From Clostridium acetireducens DSM 10703 (GTDB taxonomy: Bacteria; Bacillota; Clostridia; Clostridiales; Clostridiaceae): a DNA stretch of 64,000 nt. How positions within the stretch are numbered: the stretch's first letter is position 1; each line of letters opens with the position of its first letter. Shown one piece after another: positions 1-9,370 of this stretch. The stretch spans positions 1 through 64,000 of the forward strand of contig NZ_LZFO01000003.1 of the NCBI RefSeq assembly GCF_001758365.1, read 5' to 3'. Below the pieces are notes generated by a model. It did no database searches. It was given only the letters and a program-made list of their open reading frames with translations, and was not told where the DNA came from. A program made the position numbers and the translations under genes.

Positions 1-395
1 AAGTTATCCACAGGTGCAATAGCACCTTAGCTTTGCTATTATCTTTTTCTGAACAAAATAGTTAATTATTAACAAAAAGTAATGATTTTTAAATATAATT
101 GAGGAAGTTTAATTGTGCAATTTCCTCAATTATAAATAATTATTTATTAAATTCTATATTATATTTATTAAATCCTATATTAAAATTTAGTAATAACCAG
201 TTTTTAATAATTTAAGAATATTTATATTTCTGAATTTAATATATAACATATTTTTTTATTATGCAAATATACGGATTTAATTCATGTTATGTAATATACA
301 ATAAATTTATTTATTAATTATTTTTAATTACATTTTAATTTTAGTATAATAATCTATTATACTCTATTTTTTAATTTTAACATAAATAATTCCTA
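1..395. other. AT-rich intergenic region upstream of the ABC-F gene
   Basis: No complete gene is visible here. Positions 1-30 could be the last nine codons of a plus-strand gene ending in TAG at 28-30, but the piece is too short to identify. A small perfect hairpin (AGGTGC, AATA loop, GCACCT, about 12-27) and a larger one at 94-134 could end transcription from the left. A TATAAT at 345-350 is a possible -10 for the ABC-F gene, but the -35 region is poor. The rest is featureless AT-rich DNA. Confidence 0.5.
94..134. terminator. Hairpin, possible terminator
   Basis: A perfect 13-bp stem (94-106 with 122-134) closes a 15-nt loop. It lies between whatever precedes the window and the ABC-F gene. 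There is no long U-run after it, so termination is plausible rather than clear. Confidence 0.4.
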
Positions 396-410
396 ATGGA
401 AGGTGATTTG

Positions 411-2324
411 ATGATTGTTTTAAGCTGTAAAAATATTAACAAAAGCTATGGTATAGATTCTATACTAAAAAATATAACTTTTCATATAAATGAAGGCGAA
501 AAAATTGGACTTATAGGAGCAAATGGTGTAGGTAAATCTACTTTGTTTAAAATAATAGCAAATCAAATTGATTACGATAGCGGAGATCTTTTTGTAGATA
601 AAAGTAAAAAAATAGGTTACTTATCTCAGCATTTATCCCTAGATTCTAATAATACTATATATGATGAGCTATTACTAGTATTTAAGTCATTGTTAAACTT
701 AGAAAAAAAAATAAATAAATTAGAAAAAAGTTTAAGCACCTCTTATGATTCTAATAATATGTCTTATTACGAAAAATTAATAAAAAATTACACATTATCT
801 CAGGAATTATATAATAATCGAGGCGGATATACATATAAAGCAAAAATCAGTAAAGTTTTAAATGGTTTAGGTTTTTCACAAAAGGACTACGAAAAGCCTA
901 TAAATATATTAAGTGGAGGACAAAAAACTAGAGTTGCTTTATGTAAATTATTATTAATAAATCCAGATATATTATTGCTAGATGAGCCTACAAATCATTT
1001 AGATTTAGATGCAATAGAATGGTTAGAAGACTATTTAAAAACCTACAAAGGTACAATGCTTATAATATCTCATGATAGATTTTTTTTAGATTCTGTAACT
1101 AATAAAACATTTGAATTAACAAATAGTCACATTAAATGCTATAATGGAAACTATTCAAGTTACATAAAACAGAAGGAAGAAAATTATGAATCTGAATTAA
1201 AAGCATACAATATTCAACAATCTGAAATAAAACGGCAAGAAAAAATAATAGAAAAGTATAAATCATTTAATAGGGAAAAAAGCATTAAAGCTGCAGAAAG
1301 CAGACAAAAAGCTTTGGATAAAATAGAAAGATTAGATAAACCTCTTACCGAAAAGCAAATTTCTCATATGAATTTTCAAGTTGAAATTAAAAGCGGAAAT
1401 GATATTTTACATATTGAAAATCTAAAAAAACAATTTAATGATAAATTATTATTTCATTCTGTTAATTTAGATATTAAAAGAGGAGAAAAGACAGCATTAA
1501 TTGGAGAAAACGGCGGTGGAAAAACTACATTATTTAAAATAATTATGGATAAGGAAAAAGCCAGTGATGGAGTAAAAGTTTTAGGTAAAAATATTTATAT
1601 AGGATATTATGACCAGGAGCAATCAAATTTAGATATTAACAAAACTGTAATAGATGAAATTTGGGATGACTTTCCTGAATTAACAACCACAGAAATAAGA
1701 ACTGCTTTGGCATCTTTCTTATTTACTGGAGATGATGTTTTTAAAAAAATTTCTTCTTTAAGCGGTGGCGAAAAATGTAAAATAAATTTACTAAAACTAA
1801 TTTTATCCAAATCTAATTTTCTATTATTAGATGAACCTACTAATCATTTAGATATAATGTCTAGGGAAGCTTTAGAAAAAGCTTTATTAAATTACGATGG
1901 AACTTTGTTAATAATTTCTCATGATAGATATTTTTTAAATAAAGTTATAAATAAAATATATGAACTGCATAAAGATGGTATTAACTTATATTTAGGTAAT
2001 TATAGTTATTATAAACAAAAAAAGAAAAATCCATTAAGATTTAATTATGAAGAAATATCAAATACTAAAACTAAAACTCAAATAGAAAAAGAAAAAAAGA
2101 AAAAGAAAGAAGAACAAAAATTTGAAAGACAAAAAAAAGCCAAAATAAAAAAAATAGAGGATAATATATCTAATTTAGAAAATAATATAACTTCTTTACA
2201 AGAGCAATTATGCTTAGAAGAAGTATACTCTAATCCAGAAAAAAGCGAAGAAGTAAATAAAAATATTATTTCTCTACAAAAAAAATTAGATGAACTATAT
2301 GAAATTTGGGAAAATTTAATGTAG
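411..2324 (+). CDS. ABC-F family ATPase (translation factor type)
   Basis: Soluble twin-ATPase protein of the ABC-F group, which acts on the ribosome (translation factors such as EttA/Uup, or ribosome-protection proteins) and has no membrane domain. Domain 1 shows Walker A GANGVGKST, signature LSGGQKTR and Walker B LLLLDEPTNHLD. Domain 2 shows GENGGGKTT, LSGGEKCK and LLLDEPTNHLD. A charged linker separates them and a Lys/Glu-rich coiled coil ends the protein. The ATG at 411 is preferred to the one at 396 because the ribosome binding site GGAAGGTGAT lies between them; this gives 637 residues. pepT follows after 15 bp, probably in one operon. Whether it gives antibiotic resistance cannot be read from the sequence. 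Confidence 0.93.
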   Translation: MIVLSCKNINKSYGIDSILKNITFHINEGEKIGLIGANGVGKSTLFKIIANQIDYDSGDLFVDKSKKIGYLSQHLSLDSNNTIYDELLLVFKSLLNLEKKINKLEKSLSTSYDSNNMSYYEKLIKNYTLSQELYNNRGGYTYKAKISKVLNGLGFSQKDYEKPINILSGGQKTRVALCKLLLINPDILLLDEPTNHLDLDAIEWLEDYLKTYKGTMLIISHDRFFLDSVTNKTFELTNSHIKCYNGNYSSYIKQKEENYESELKAYNIQQSEIKRQEKIIEKYKSFNREKSIKAAESRQKALDKIERLDKPLTEKQISHMNFQVEIKSGNDILHIENLKKQFNDKLLFHSVNLDIKRGEKTALIGENGGGKTTLFKIIMDKEKASDGVKVLGKNIYIGYYDQEQSNLDINKTVIDEIWDDFPELTTTEIRTALASFLFTGDDVFKKISSLSGGEKCKINLLKLILSKSNFLLLDEPTNHLDIMSREALEKALLNYDGTLLIISHDRYFLNKVINKIYELHKDGINLYLGNYSYYKQKKKNPLRFNYEEISNTKTKTQIEKEKKKKKEEQKFERQKKAKIKKIEDNISNLENNITSLQEQLCLEEVYSNPEKSEEVNKNIISLQKKLDELYEIWENLM

Positions 2325-2339
2325 AAAGGAAATGATATA

Positions 2340-3569
2340 ATGTCAAAAGTTGTAGAAAGATTTTTAAACTATATTAAAGTAAATACAACTTCTAATGAAA
2401 ACAGCTCCACTACCCCTAGTACTGAAAATCAATTAAAATTTGCCAAGTACTTAGTAAAGGAATTATTAAATATAGGAATAAAAAATGTATACTTAACGGA
2501 AAAAGGTTACGTAATAGCTAAGATACCTTCTAATACTAGTAAAAATATTCCTAACATAGGTTTTATAGCTCATATGGATACTAGTGCTGATGCATTAGGT
2601 GAAAATATAAATCCTAAAATTATAAAAGAATATGATGGAAAAGATATAATATTAAATAAAGAAAAAAATATTATATTATCACCTGAAGAATTTCCTGAAC
2701 TAAAAAATTACATAGGAGAAGATATAATAACTACAGATGGAACTACTCTACTAGGTGCTGATGATAAAGCAGGTATAGCAGAAATAGTAACTGCAATGGA
2801 ATATATAATAAATAATCCTGAAATTAAACACGGAAACATATGCATAGGTTTTACACCTGATGAAGAAATAGGAAGGGGTTCTGACTACTTTGATATAGAT
2901 GACTTTGGAGCAGATTTTTCTTATACTATAGATGGAGGAAAAATAGGTGAACTACAGTACGAAAACTTCAATGCAGCATCAGCAAAATTAGTTATACATG
3001 GTAAAAATGTTCATCCAGGTAGTGCTAAAAATAAAATGATAAATTCCATTATGGTAGCTAACGAATTTTTAAATATGTTGCCCAAAGCAGAACAACCAGA
3101 ATATACAGAAAACAGGGAAGGCTTTTTTCATTTAACTTATTTTAATGGAAATGTAGAAAATACAGAATTACATTTTATAATTAGAGATTTTAATAAATCT
3201 AATTTTAAATATAAAAAACAACTTTTTGAAAATATAACCAAATTTATAAATGATAAATATAGGAAAAATATTGCTTATATAGAAATTCATGATCAATACT
3301 ACAATATGAAAGAAAAAATACTTCCTTTACAACATATAATTGATATTGCTTATAAAGCTATTGAAGAATCTCATATAACTCCTTTAGTAAATCCTATTAG
3401 AGGTGGAACTGATGGAGCTAGATTATCCTTTTTAGGTATGCCTACTCCTAACTTATTTACTGGAGGAGAAAATTTTCACGGAAGATACGAATATATTCCA
3501 ATTAATTCCATGGAAAAAGCTGTAGAAGTAATATTAAAAATAATAGATATTTCTTTAAAAACATTTTAA
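2340..3569 (+). CDS. pepT: Peptidase T (tripeptide aminopeptidase, M20B)
   Basis: Cytoplasmic zinc aminopeptidase that releases the N-terminal residue from tripeptides. At 409 residues it has the normal PepT length. Visible family motifs are HMDTSADALG (first metal-ligand segment, about residue 78), GTTLLGADDKAG (bridging Asp), GFTPDEEIGRG (catalytic Glu and metal-binding Glu) and a C-terminal segment ending in FHGRYEYIP. The ribosome binding site AAAGGAAATG precedes the ATG. It sits 15 bp after the ABC-F gene on the same strand and is probably co-transcribed with it. The foldback element at 3606-3891 begins about 36 bp after its stop and could end the transcript. Confidence 0.95.
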   Translation: MSKVVERFLNYIKVNTTSNENSSTTPSTENQLKFAKYLVKELLNIGIKNVYLTEKGYVIAKIPSNTSKNIPNIGFIAHMDTSADALGENINPKIIKEYDGKDIILNKEKNIILSPEEFPELKNYIGEDIITTDGTTLLGADDKAGIAEIVTAMEYIINNPEIKHGNICIGFTPDEEIGRGSDYFDIDDFGADFSYTIDGGKIGELQYENFNAASAKLVIHGKNVHPGSAKNKMINSIMVANEFLNMLPKAEQPEYTENREGFFHLTYFNGNVENTELHFIIRDFNKSNFKYKKQLFENITKFINDKYRKNIAYIEIHDQYYNMKEKILPLQHIIDIAYKAIEESHITPLVNPIRGGTDGARLSFLGMPTPNLFTGGENFHGRYEYIPINSMEKAVEVILKIIDISLKTF

Positions 3570-3605
3570 TTTATACAATATATTTTATATCTAGGTTGTT
3601 GAATA

Positions 3606-3891
3606 AAAAATAATTAAAAATAAGCTGTATAAAAGTAATAAGATAGTAGCATAAAGAGAGTTTGTAAATAAGTCATTTCATTAAGACACTCTAAGAATAA
3701 AAAATAAAAAAACTCCTACCCAATTTATGCCCCATCCTTGGGGCGGAAATTGGCTCATCACGTCCTGTGATGAATTACGGAGTTTTTTTATTTTTTCTTC
3801 TAAGAGTTCCTAAAATTCATTCAAATTATTTACAAACTCTCTTTATGCTACTGCCTTATTACTTTTATACAGCTTATTTTTAATTATTTTT
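3606..3891. repeat. 286-bp foldback element (MITE-like, multi-hairpin)
   Basis: A near-perfect palindromic structure. Outer arms 3606-3671 and 3826-3891 are reverse complements at 64 of 66 positions. Inner arms 3691-3716 and 3779-3804 match at 24 of 26 and end in AAAAAAACTCC / GGAGTTTTTTT. The core carries two further hairpins: CCAATTT(3720)/AAATTGG(3747) enclosing GCCCC/GGGGC, and TCATCAC(3755)/GTGATGA(3767). The unpaired parts between outer and inner arms differ. No open frame lies inside. The right arm supplies the last codons and stop of proC. It looks like a miniature inverted-repeat element or a large structured RNA acting as a two-way terminator; no clear target-site duplication is visible. 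Confidence 0.75.
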
Positions 3892-4692
3892 ACCCATATT
3901 TTGAGACTTTTCACCACATTGCTTTACAGCTGAAATTATAGAACCTCTAAAATTATTCTTTTCTAAAGTATACACTGCTTCTATAGTAGTTCCTGATGGA
4001 GAGCATACATTATCCTTTAACTTTCCAGGATGTTCTTTTGTCTCAAGTACCATTTTAGCTGATCCTAATACAGCTTGTGCTGCCATTTTATATGCTTTAT
4101 CTCTAGATAAGCCTAATAATACTCCACCATCTGCTAAAGCTTCTATAAACATATATACATATGCTGGTGAAGATCCACTTATAGCAGTTACAGCATCCAT
4201 TAATTTTTCATCTATAATTTCAACTTTTCCAAAACTTTCAAATATTTTCTTGGCTAATTCTACATCATTATCATTAACAAATTCATTATAACTCAAAGCA
4301 CTCATAGCTTCTCCCACTAAAGCAGGCGTATTTGGCATAACTCTTATTATTTTTACTCCTTTATTAAATTTATTTGACAATTGTTCTAAACTAATTCCTG
4401 CTACAATACTGATTATTATAGTATCTTTTTTAATTAAATCTTTTATTTCTTCTATAACATCATTACATATATTAGGTTTTATTGCTAAAATTATAATATC
4501 AGAAAAATTAGGTATCTGTGTGTTACTATCACAAATATTAATATTATACTTATTTTTAATATAATTTAATTTATCCTTACCTCTATTGCTTATCATTACA
4601 TTATGAGGCATAACCATATTTGAATTTATTATACCACCCAGTATAGCTTGACCCATATTTCCACATCCAATAATTCCTATATTCTTTTCCAT
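3880..4692 (-). CDS. proC: Pyrroline-5-carboxylate reductase
   Basis: Catalyses the last step of proline synthesis, NAD(P)H-dependent reduction of pyrroline-5-carboxylate to L-proline. The N-terminal Rossmann motif GIIGCGNMGQAI is at residues 6-17. The conserved C-terminal dimer and active-site segment GSSPAYVYMFIEALADGG is followed by SPSGTTIEAV. Its 270 residues are normal for the family. The ribosome binding site AGGAGGT is well placed. The 3' end runs into the right arm of the 286-bp foldback element, so the last residues (NN and stop) come from repeat DNA. This suggests the element landed at the very end of the gene without destroying it. Confidence 0.95.
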   Translation of the reverse strand: MEKNIGIIGCGNMGQAILGGIINSNMVMPHNVMISNRGKDKLNYIKNKYNINICDSNTQIPNFSDIIILAIKPNICNDVIEEIKDLIKKDTIIISIVAGISLEQLSNKFNKGVKIIRVMPNTPALVGEAMSALSYNEFVNDNDVELAKKIFESFGKVEIIDEKLMDAVTAISGSSPAYVYMFIEALADGGVLLGLSRDKAYKMAAQAVLGSAKMVLETKEHPGKLKDNVCSPSGTTIEAVYTLEKNNFRGSIISAVKQCGEKSQNMGKNN

Positions 4693-4821
4693 TTTATACC
4701 TCCTGTATTTTTATAATAAATTATATTAATATAATTATATCATTTACTTTCAAATATTTTTGTTTTTATAAATTTATTATTTAACAAATTGTATTATAAA
4801 TATCAATAGGAGGTAATATAT

Positions 4822-5073
4822 ATGATTTTTAAAATAGGACAAAAAATTCAAAGTCAATCTAATTGCAAAATATCTCTTTCTTCAAACAAAAAAGTACTAA
4901 TAAAAAAAGGAGACATAGCACAAATAGTAAGAAAATTAGACAATGATACAGCAGAAATTATATATCTAACTGGTGAAGCTAAAGGACAAACTCAGCATAT
5001 AAAAATTCAAGTAACTGATTCCCTAGATGTAGACTTAATAGCTAAAAAAATATTAAATGAAATACAAAAATAA
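4822..5073 (+). CDS. Small protein of unknown function (83 aa)
   Basis: Not recognised. The 83-residue product is soluble, basic and probably mostly beta-sheet, with a KKGDIAQIVRKLDNDTAEIIYLTGEAKGQ stretch (about residues 30-58, not a standard motif) and a C-terminal helix. It has no signal peptide, cysteine or membrane segment. The start is well supported by AGGAGGTAATATAT before the ATG. It is transcribed divergently from proC and ends before a long-loop hairpin terminator at 5121-5190, so it is probably monocistronic. Confidence 0.75.
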   Translation: MIFKIGQKIQSQSNCKISLSSNKKVLIKKGDIAQIVRKLDNDTAEIIYLTGEAKGQTQHIKIQVTDSLDVDLIAKKILNEIQK

Positions 5074-5120
5074 GTATTCTTAATATTTTTTGATTATATA
5101 ATTAAACTTTCTTTGTCAGT

Positions 5121-5190
5121 AAAAGTTTGATAAATGTATATACTGCAATAATTTATTCATTTATTGATACAATTTTATCAAACTTTTTTA
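5121..5190 (+). terminator. Terminator after the 83-aa gene
   Basis: AAAGTTTGATAAA (about 5122-5134) pairs with TTTATCAAACTTT followed by a run of T. The loop is long (about 40 nt). It is the only hairpin between the two small genes. Confidence 0.6.
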
Positions 5191-5308
5191 TTTATCACTA
5201 AAAATATATAGTCAATATATGCATTACTTGTATTTATTATCTATGAAAACCTTTATTTTTACTTTTTTTTAGAATATATGCAATTAGCAAAAAAACTTTG
5301 TTAATCTT

Positions 5309-5337
5309 TTGACAAAACATTAAAATTAGTGTATAAT
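5309..5337 (+). promoter_or_regulatory. Consensus sigma-A promoter
   Basis: TTGACA at 5309-5314 and TATAAT at 5332-5337 with a 17-bp spacer: both boxes are perfect. The start point would be about 5344, giving a leader of roughly 45 nt before the 73-aa gene. Confidence 0.9.
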
Positions 5338-5389
5338 ATAATTACAAAATAAACAATATTCAGAATATTTCTTATAAGGAGGATTTTAT

Positions 5390-5611
5390 ATGAAAGTTTT
5401 AAAAGTTAAATGTGTTAATGATTATGTTTTATTTGAAAAAAACTTAACTATGTTTAAAATTTATGATGTTGTTGACGAGCTAAAAAGACAGTATAAAATA
5501 ATAGATGATACCGGTAAAGAAAACCTATATTGTAAATCATTATTTCAAATTATTTCAACTGCAGATGAAAATACCCTAAATGAAAAGAAAAGAGTTATAA
5601 ACAATGGATAA
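5390..5611 (+). CDS. Small protein of unknown function (73 aa)
   Basis: Not recognised. A 73-residue soluble protein with no signal peptide or membrane segment; two cysteines (VKCVND near the start and LYCKSLF near residue 49) do not form a standard metal motif. It has a strong ribosome binding site (AAGGAGGATTTTAT) and its own perfect-consensus sigma-A promoter at 5309-5337, and it ends in a strong terminator at 5639-5677. It is therefore a well-expressed single-gene unit. It faces pyruvate carboxylase tail to tail. Confidence 0.75.
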   Translation: MKVLKVKCVNDYVLFEKNLTMFKIYDVVDELKRQYKIIDDTGKENLYCKSLFQIISTADENTLNEKKRVINNG

Positions 5612-5638
5612 TCTAAAATTTAAATGGCTTTACTTAAA

Positions 5639-5677
5639 AAAGTGCCTTGTCTGAAAAATAAACAGACAAGGCACTTT
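5639..5677. terminator. Bidirectional terminator
   Basis: Perfect 15-bp stem (AAAGTGCCTTGTCTG with CAGACAAGGCACTTT) and a 9-nt loop. A-rich and T-rich flanks suit both directions, so it can serve the 73-aa gene (+) and pyruvate carboxylase (-). Confidence 0.9.
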
Positions 5678-5686
5678 AAAATATTA

Positions 5687-8600
5687 TTATTCTTTTAATT
5701 TTAATAGTAATTCCCCAGTTTCTACTTGTTGTCCTTCTTTAGCTTTAATTGAATCCACTACACCAGATGCTGTAGCTACTACATTTGTTTCCATTTTCAT
5801 AGCTTCAATTATAGCTAAGCTCTGTCCTTCCTTAACTTTATCTCCTTCTTTAACTAATATTTTTAATATTGTTCCTGGAATACTTGCACCAATTTCACAT
5901 TTATTAGATGGATCTGCCATATTCACATCACTTTGTACTAAATTTTGTTTACTAGCATTTACTTTATCTTTTATTTTAATTTCTCTTCTATTTCCATCTA
6001 CTTCAAATACAACACTTCTATATCCTTTTTCATCAAGTTTACCTATTTCTAAAAGTTTTACTATTAATTTCTTTCCTTCTGCTATAGTTATTTCGCTAGT
6101 TTCACCTTCACGTAACCCATGGAAGAATACGTCACTACCCATCTTGCTTAAATCTCCGTACTCTTTTATATATTTTAAATAGTCTTCAAATACACTTGGA
6201 TATAAAGCATACGCTAATAAGTCTTCTTCTTTAGGTTTTATTTCAAATTCTTCTTCTAAATATTTAGCATCTTTTTCAAAATCCTCTGATGGTAGTAATT
6301 CACCTGGTCTACAAGTTATTGGTTCTTCTCCTTTTAGTACAAGCTTTTGTAAATCCTTAGGGAATCCTCCCATAGGTTGACCCATCATCCCCTTAAAGAA
6401 TGTAACTACGGAATCAGGGAAAGCCATATTTTTAGCCTTTTCATAAATATTTTCTGGTGTTAAGTCATTCTTTACCATGAATATAGCTAAATCTCCTACC
6501 ATTTTTGATGATGGAGTAACTTTAACAATATCGCCTACCATATCATTTACTTTTTTATACATTTCTTTTACTTCATTAAATCTATGTCCTAATCCAAAAC
6601 TTTCAACTTGAGGTTTTAAATTTGAATATTGTCCTCCAGGTATTTCATATTTATATATTTCTGCTGAACCAGATTTCAATCCAGATTCAAACTGATTATA
6701 TACTGGTCTTACTGCTACCCAATATTGAGCTATTTTTTCTAAGTCATCTGAATTTAAACCAGTATCTCTTTCTGTATTTTTAAGAGCTGCAACTACAGAA
6801 TTTAATGCTGGCTGACTTGTTAATCCCGCCATGCTATTAAAGGCTGTATCTACAATATCCACTCCTGCTTCTGCTGCCATTAGTACTGTAGCTACTCCAT
6901 TTCCTGTAGTATCATGTGTATGAAGATGTATAGGAATAGATATAGCATCTTTAAGTGCTGATATAAGTTTTTTAGCAGCATAAGGTTTTAAAAGAGCAGA
7001 CATATCTTTTATTCCTAATATTTGTGCTCCTGTTTTTTCTATTTCCTTAGCCATATTAACATAATACTGTAGTGAATATTTATCTTTAGAAGTATCTAAA
7101 ATATCTCCTGTATAACATATGCAAGCTTCTGCTACTTTTCCATTTTTTAATGTTTCATCAATAGCAACTTCCATTCCTTTTAACCAGTTAAGAGAGTCAA
7201 ATATTCTAAATACATCAATTCCAGAATCTGCTGACTTCTTTATAAATCTTCTTATAACATTATCTGGATAATTTTTATACCCTACGGCATTAGCTCCTCT
7301 TATTAACATTTGAAATAATATATTAGGAGTCTTTTCTCTTAATTGACTTAATCTATCCCATGGGGACTCTTTTAAAAATCTATAACATACATCAAATGTA
7401 GCTCCTCCCCACATTTCCATTGAAAATAAATCTTTTGCTAACACTGACTGTGCACTAGCTATTTTAGTCATATCCTTTGTTCTCATTCTAGTAGCCATTA
7501 ATGATTGATGAGCATCTCTCATTGTAGTATCAGTTAACAATAACTTTTTCTGTTCCTTTATCCAATTAGCAAGACCTTCTGCACCTTTTTCATCAAGTAT
7601 TTGTTTTGTTCCTCTTAAGTTATTAGGCACTTCAATCTTAGGAACTACTGGAACGTCAAAGTCTTTCTTTTCTCCATGAGTTTCATTAACCACTTTTTCA
7701 CCTATATATTTCAAAATTCTAAGTTCTGTATCTGCCTTAGGTACCACATCAAACAATTCAGGATGTTCTCCTATAAAGTTTGTATTAGATTCTCCCTTTC
7801 TAAATACAGGATGATTTAAAACATTTATTAAGAAATCTACATTAGTCTTAACACCAGTAATTCTTAATTCTTTTATTGAACGTATAGCTTTTCTTACAGC
7901 ATCTTCAAAAGTTCTTGACCATGAAATAGTCTTAACAAGAAGACTATCATAATAAGGACTTATAATTGAGCCTGCAAATCCATTTCCACCATCAAGTCTT
8001 ATACCAAATCCAGATCCAGTTCTATACTCATCTATTCTTCCTGTATCTGGTGCAAAATTATTTGTTGGATCTTCTGTTGTTATTCTACATTGTATTGAAA
8101 AACCTCTTGGTTTTATATCTTCTTGATTTTTAATTCCTATTTCTAATGAATTTAAAGGGTAACCTTCTGCAATTAAAATTTGACTTTGAACTATATCTAC
8201 CCCTGTTACCATTTCTGAAACAGTGTGTTCAACTTGAATTCTTGGATTCATTTCAATAAAATAGTGATTTCCACTTTTGTCAACAAGAAACTCTAATGTT
8301 CCTGCACTTCTATAATTTACTTCTTTAGCTATTTTTAATGCATCTTCACAAATAATATTTCTTTTTTCTTCACTTAAAGCAAAAGCTGGAGTAAATTCTA
8401 CAACTTTTTGATGTCTTCTTTGAACTGAACAATCTCTTTCATATAAATGTACTATATTTCCATGCTTATCTCCTAATACTTGAACTTCTATGTGTTTTGG
8501 TTCTTCCAAGTACTTTTCAATAAAAATATCATCTATTCCAAAAGCTTTTTTAGCTTCATTTTTAGCACTTCTAAAAGCTTCTAATAATTCACCTTCAGAC

Positions 8601-9127
8601 CTTACTATTCTCATACCTCTTCCGCCACCACCTGCAGCAGCTTTAAGCATAACTGGATAGCCGCAGACCTTAGCAAATTCTACCATTTCTTCTTCACTAG
8701 TTATAGGTTTTTGAACTCCAGGAATGGTAGGAACACCAACCTTTGTAGCTATTATCTTTGATTTGATTTTATCTCCCATACTTTCCATCATATCAGAATT
8801 AGGTCCTATAAATTCTATACCTGCTTCTTCGCATTTTCTGGCAAATTCGGAATTTTCAGACAAAAATCCATATCCTGGATGTATAGCATCTACACCTTTA
8901 TTTATGGCAAGATTTATTATTTCATCAATGTTTAAATAAGCTTCTACTGGTCCTTTATTTTTTCCTATCTGATAAGCTTCATCTGCTTTTGTTCTAAACA
9001 AAGAACACTTATCTTCGTTAGAATAAATAGCTACTGTTCTTATACCCAATTCGCTACAAGCTCTAAAAATTCTTATTGCTATTTCCCCTCTGTTAGCTAC
9101 TAAAACTCTCTTAAATTTCTTAATCAA
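5687..9127 (-). CDS. pyc: Pyruvate carboxylase
   Basis: Biotin-dependent conversion of pyruvate, bicarbonate and ATP to oxaloacetate, an anaplerotic reaction. All domains are in one chain: biotin carboxylase (about 1-450, with the ATP-grasp glycine-rich loop KAAAGGGGRGMR), carboxyltransferase (about 525-800, with TLLTDTTMRDAHQSL-type start), the conserved PYC/OADA domain, and a C-terminal biotinyl domain with the EAMKMET lysine. A TTG at 9127 is the likely start: AAGGGGG lies 8 bp before it and the product begins MIKKFKRVLVANRG like its relatives, giving 1146 residues. An upstream in-frame ATG at 9157 lacks a ribosome binding site. A promoter is at 9206-9234. The gene is monocistronic. Confidence 0.96.
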   Translation of the reverse strand: MIKKFKRVLVANRGEIAIRIFRACSELGIRTVAIYSNEDKCSLFRTKADEAYQIGKNKGPVEAYLNIDEIINLAINKGVDAIHPGYGFLSENSEFARKCEEAGIEFIGPNSDMMESMGDKIKSKIIATKVGVPTIPGVQKPITSEEEMVEFAKVCGYPVMLKAAAGGGGRGMRIVRSEGELLEAFRSAKNEAKKAFGIDDIFIEKYLEEPKHIEVQVLGDKHGNIVHLYERDCSVQRRHQKVVEFTPAFALSEEKRNIICEDALKIAKEVNYRSAGTLEFLVDKSGNHYFIEMNPRIQVEHTVSEMVTGVDIVQSQILIAEGYPLNSLEIGIKNQEDIKPRGFSIQCRITTEDPTNNFAPDTGRIDEYRTGSGFGIRLDGGNGFAGSIISPYYDSLLVKTISWSRTFEDAVRKAIRSIKELRITGVKTNVDFLINVLNHPVFRKGESNTNFIGEHPELFDVVPKADTELRILKYIGEKVVNETHGEKKDFDVPVVPKIEVPNNLRGTKQILDEKGAEGLANWIKEQKKLLLTDTTMRDAHQSLMATRMRTKDMTKIASAQSVLAKDLFSMEMWGGATFDVCYRFLKESPWDRLSQLREKTPNILFQMLIRGANAVGYKNYPDNVIRRFIKKSADSGIDVFRIFDSLNWLKGMEVAIDETLKNGKVAEACICYTGDILDTSKDKYSLQYYVNMAKEIEKTGAQILGIKDMSALLKPYAAKKLISALKDAISIPIHLHTHDTTGNGVATVLMAAEAGVDIVDTAFNSMAGLTSQPALNSVVAALKNTERDTGLNSDDLEKIAQYWVAVRPVYNQFESGLKSGSAEIYKYEIPGGQYSNLKPQVESFGLGHRFNEVKEMYKKVNDMVGDIVKVTPSSKMVGDLAIFMVKNDLTPENIYEKAKNMAFPDSVVTFFKGMMGQPMGGFPKDLQKLVLKGEEPITCRPGELLPSEDFEKDAKYLEEEFEIKPKEEDLLAYALYPSVFEDYLKYIKEYGDLSKMGSDVFFHGLREGETSEITIAEGKKLIVKLLEIGKLDEKGYRSVVFEVDGNRREIKIKDKVNASKQNLVQSDVNMADPSNKCEIGASIPGTILKILVKEGDKVKEGQSLAIIEAMKMETNVVATASGVVDSIKAKEGQQVETGELLLKLKE

Positions 9128-9205
9128 TTTATTTGCCCCCTTATCCTTACATAACATGTAAATCTTGAATATTTATAAATATAAGCTTATAAACATGATA
9201 TAATA

Positions 9206-9234
9206 ATTATATAAAAATAGTGTAAAAATTGCAA
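9206..9234 (-). promoter_or_regulatory. Sigma-A promoter of pyc
   Basis: On the minus strand TTGCAA (9234-9229), a 17-bp spacer and TATAAT (9211-9206). It is about 80 bp before the TTG start of pyc. Two copies of the palindrome-like TATAAGCTTATA lie between promoter and gene. Confidence 0.75.
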
Positions 9235-9370
9235 TTGATTGTTTTTGAAATTTTATTCATTTTTAATTATAAAATATATTAAAGCCTTAATTTAAAGGAC
9301 TTATAATAAATAGATATTAAAAATAAAATCTTTTTTGAAAGAAATCATATATATCAATTGCAAATTTATA

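Noticed and set aside
4-12. TTATCCACA, a perfect DnaA box
   Set aside because: A single copy at the window edge, with no cluster of boxes, no AT-rich unwinding repeats arranged with it and no dnaA or dnaN nearby.
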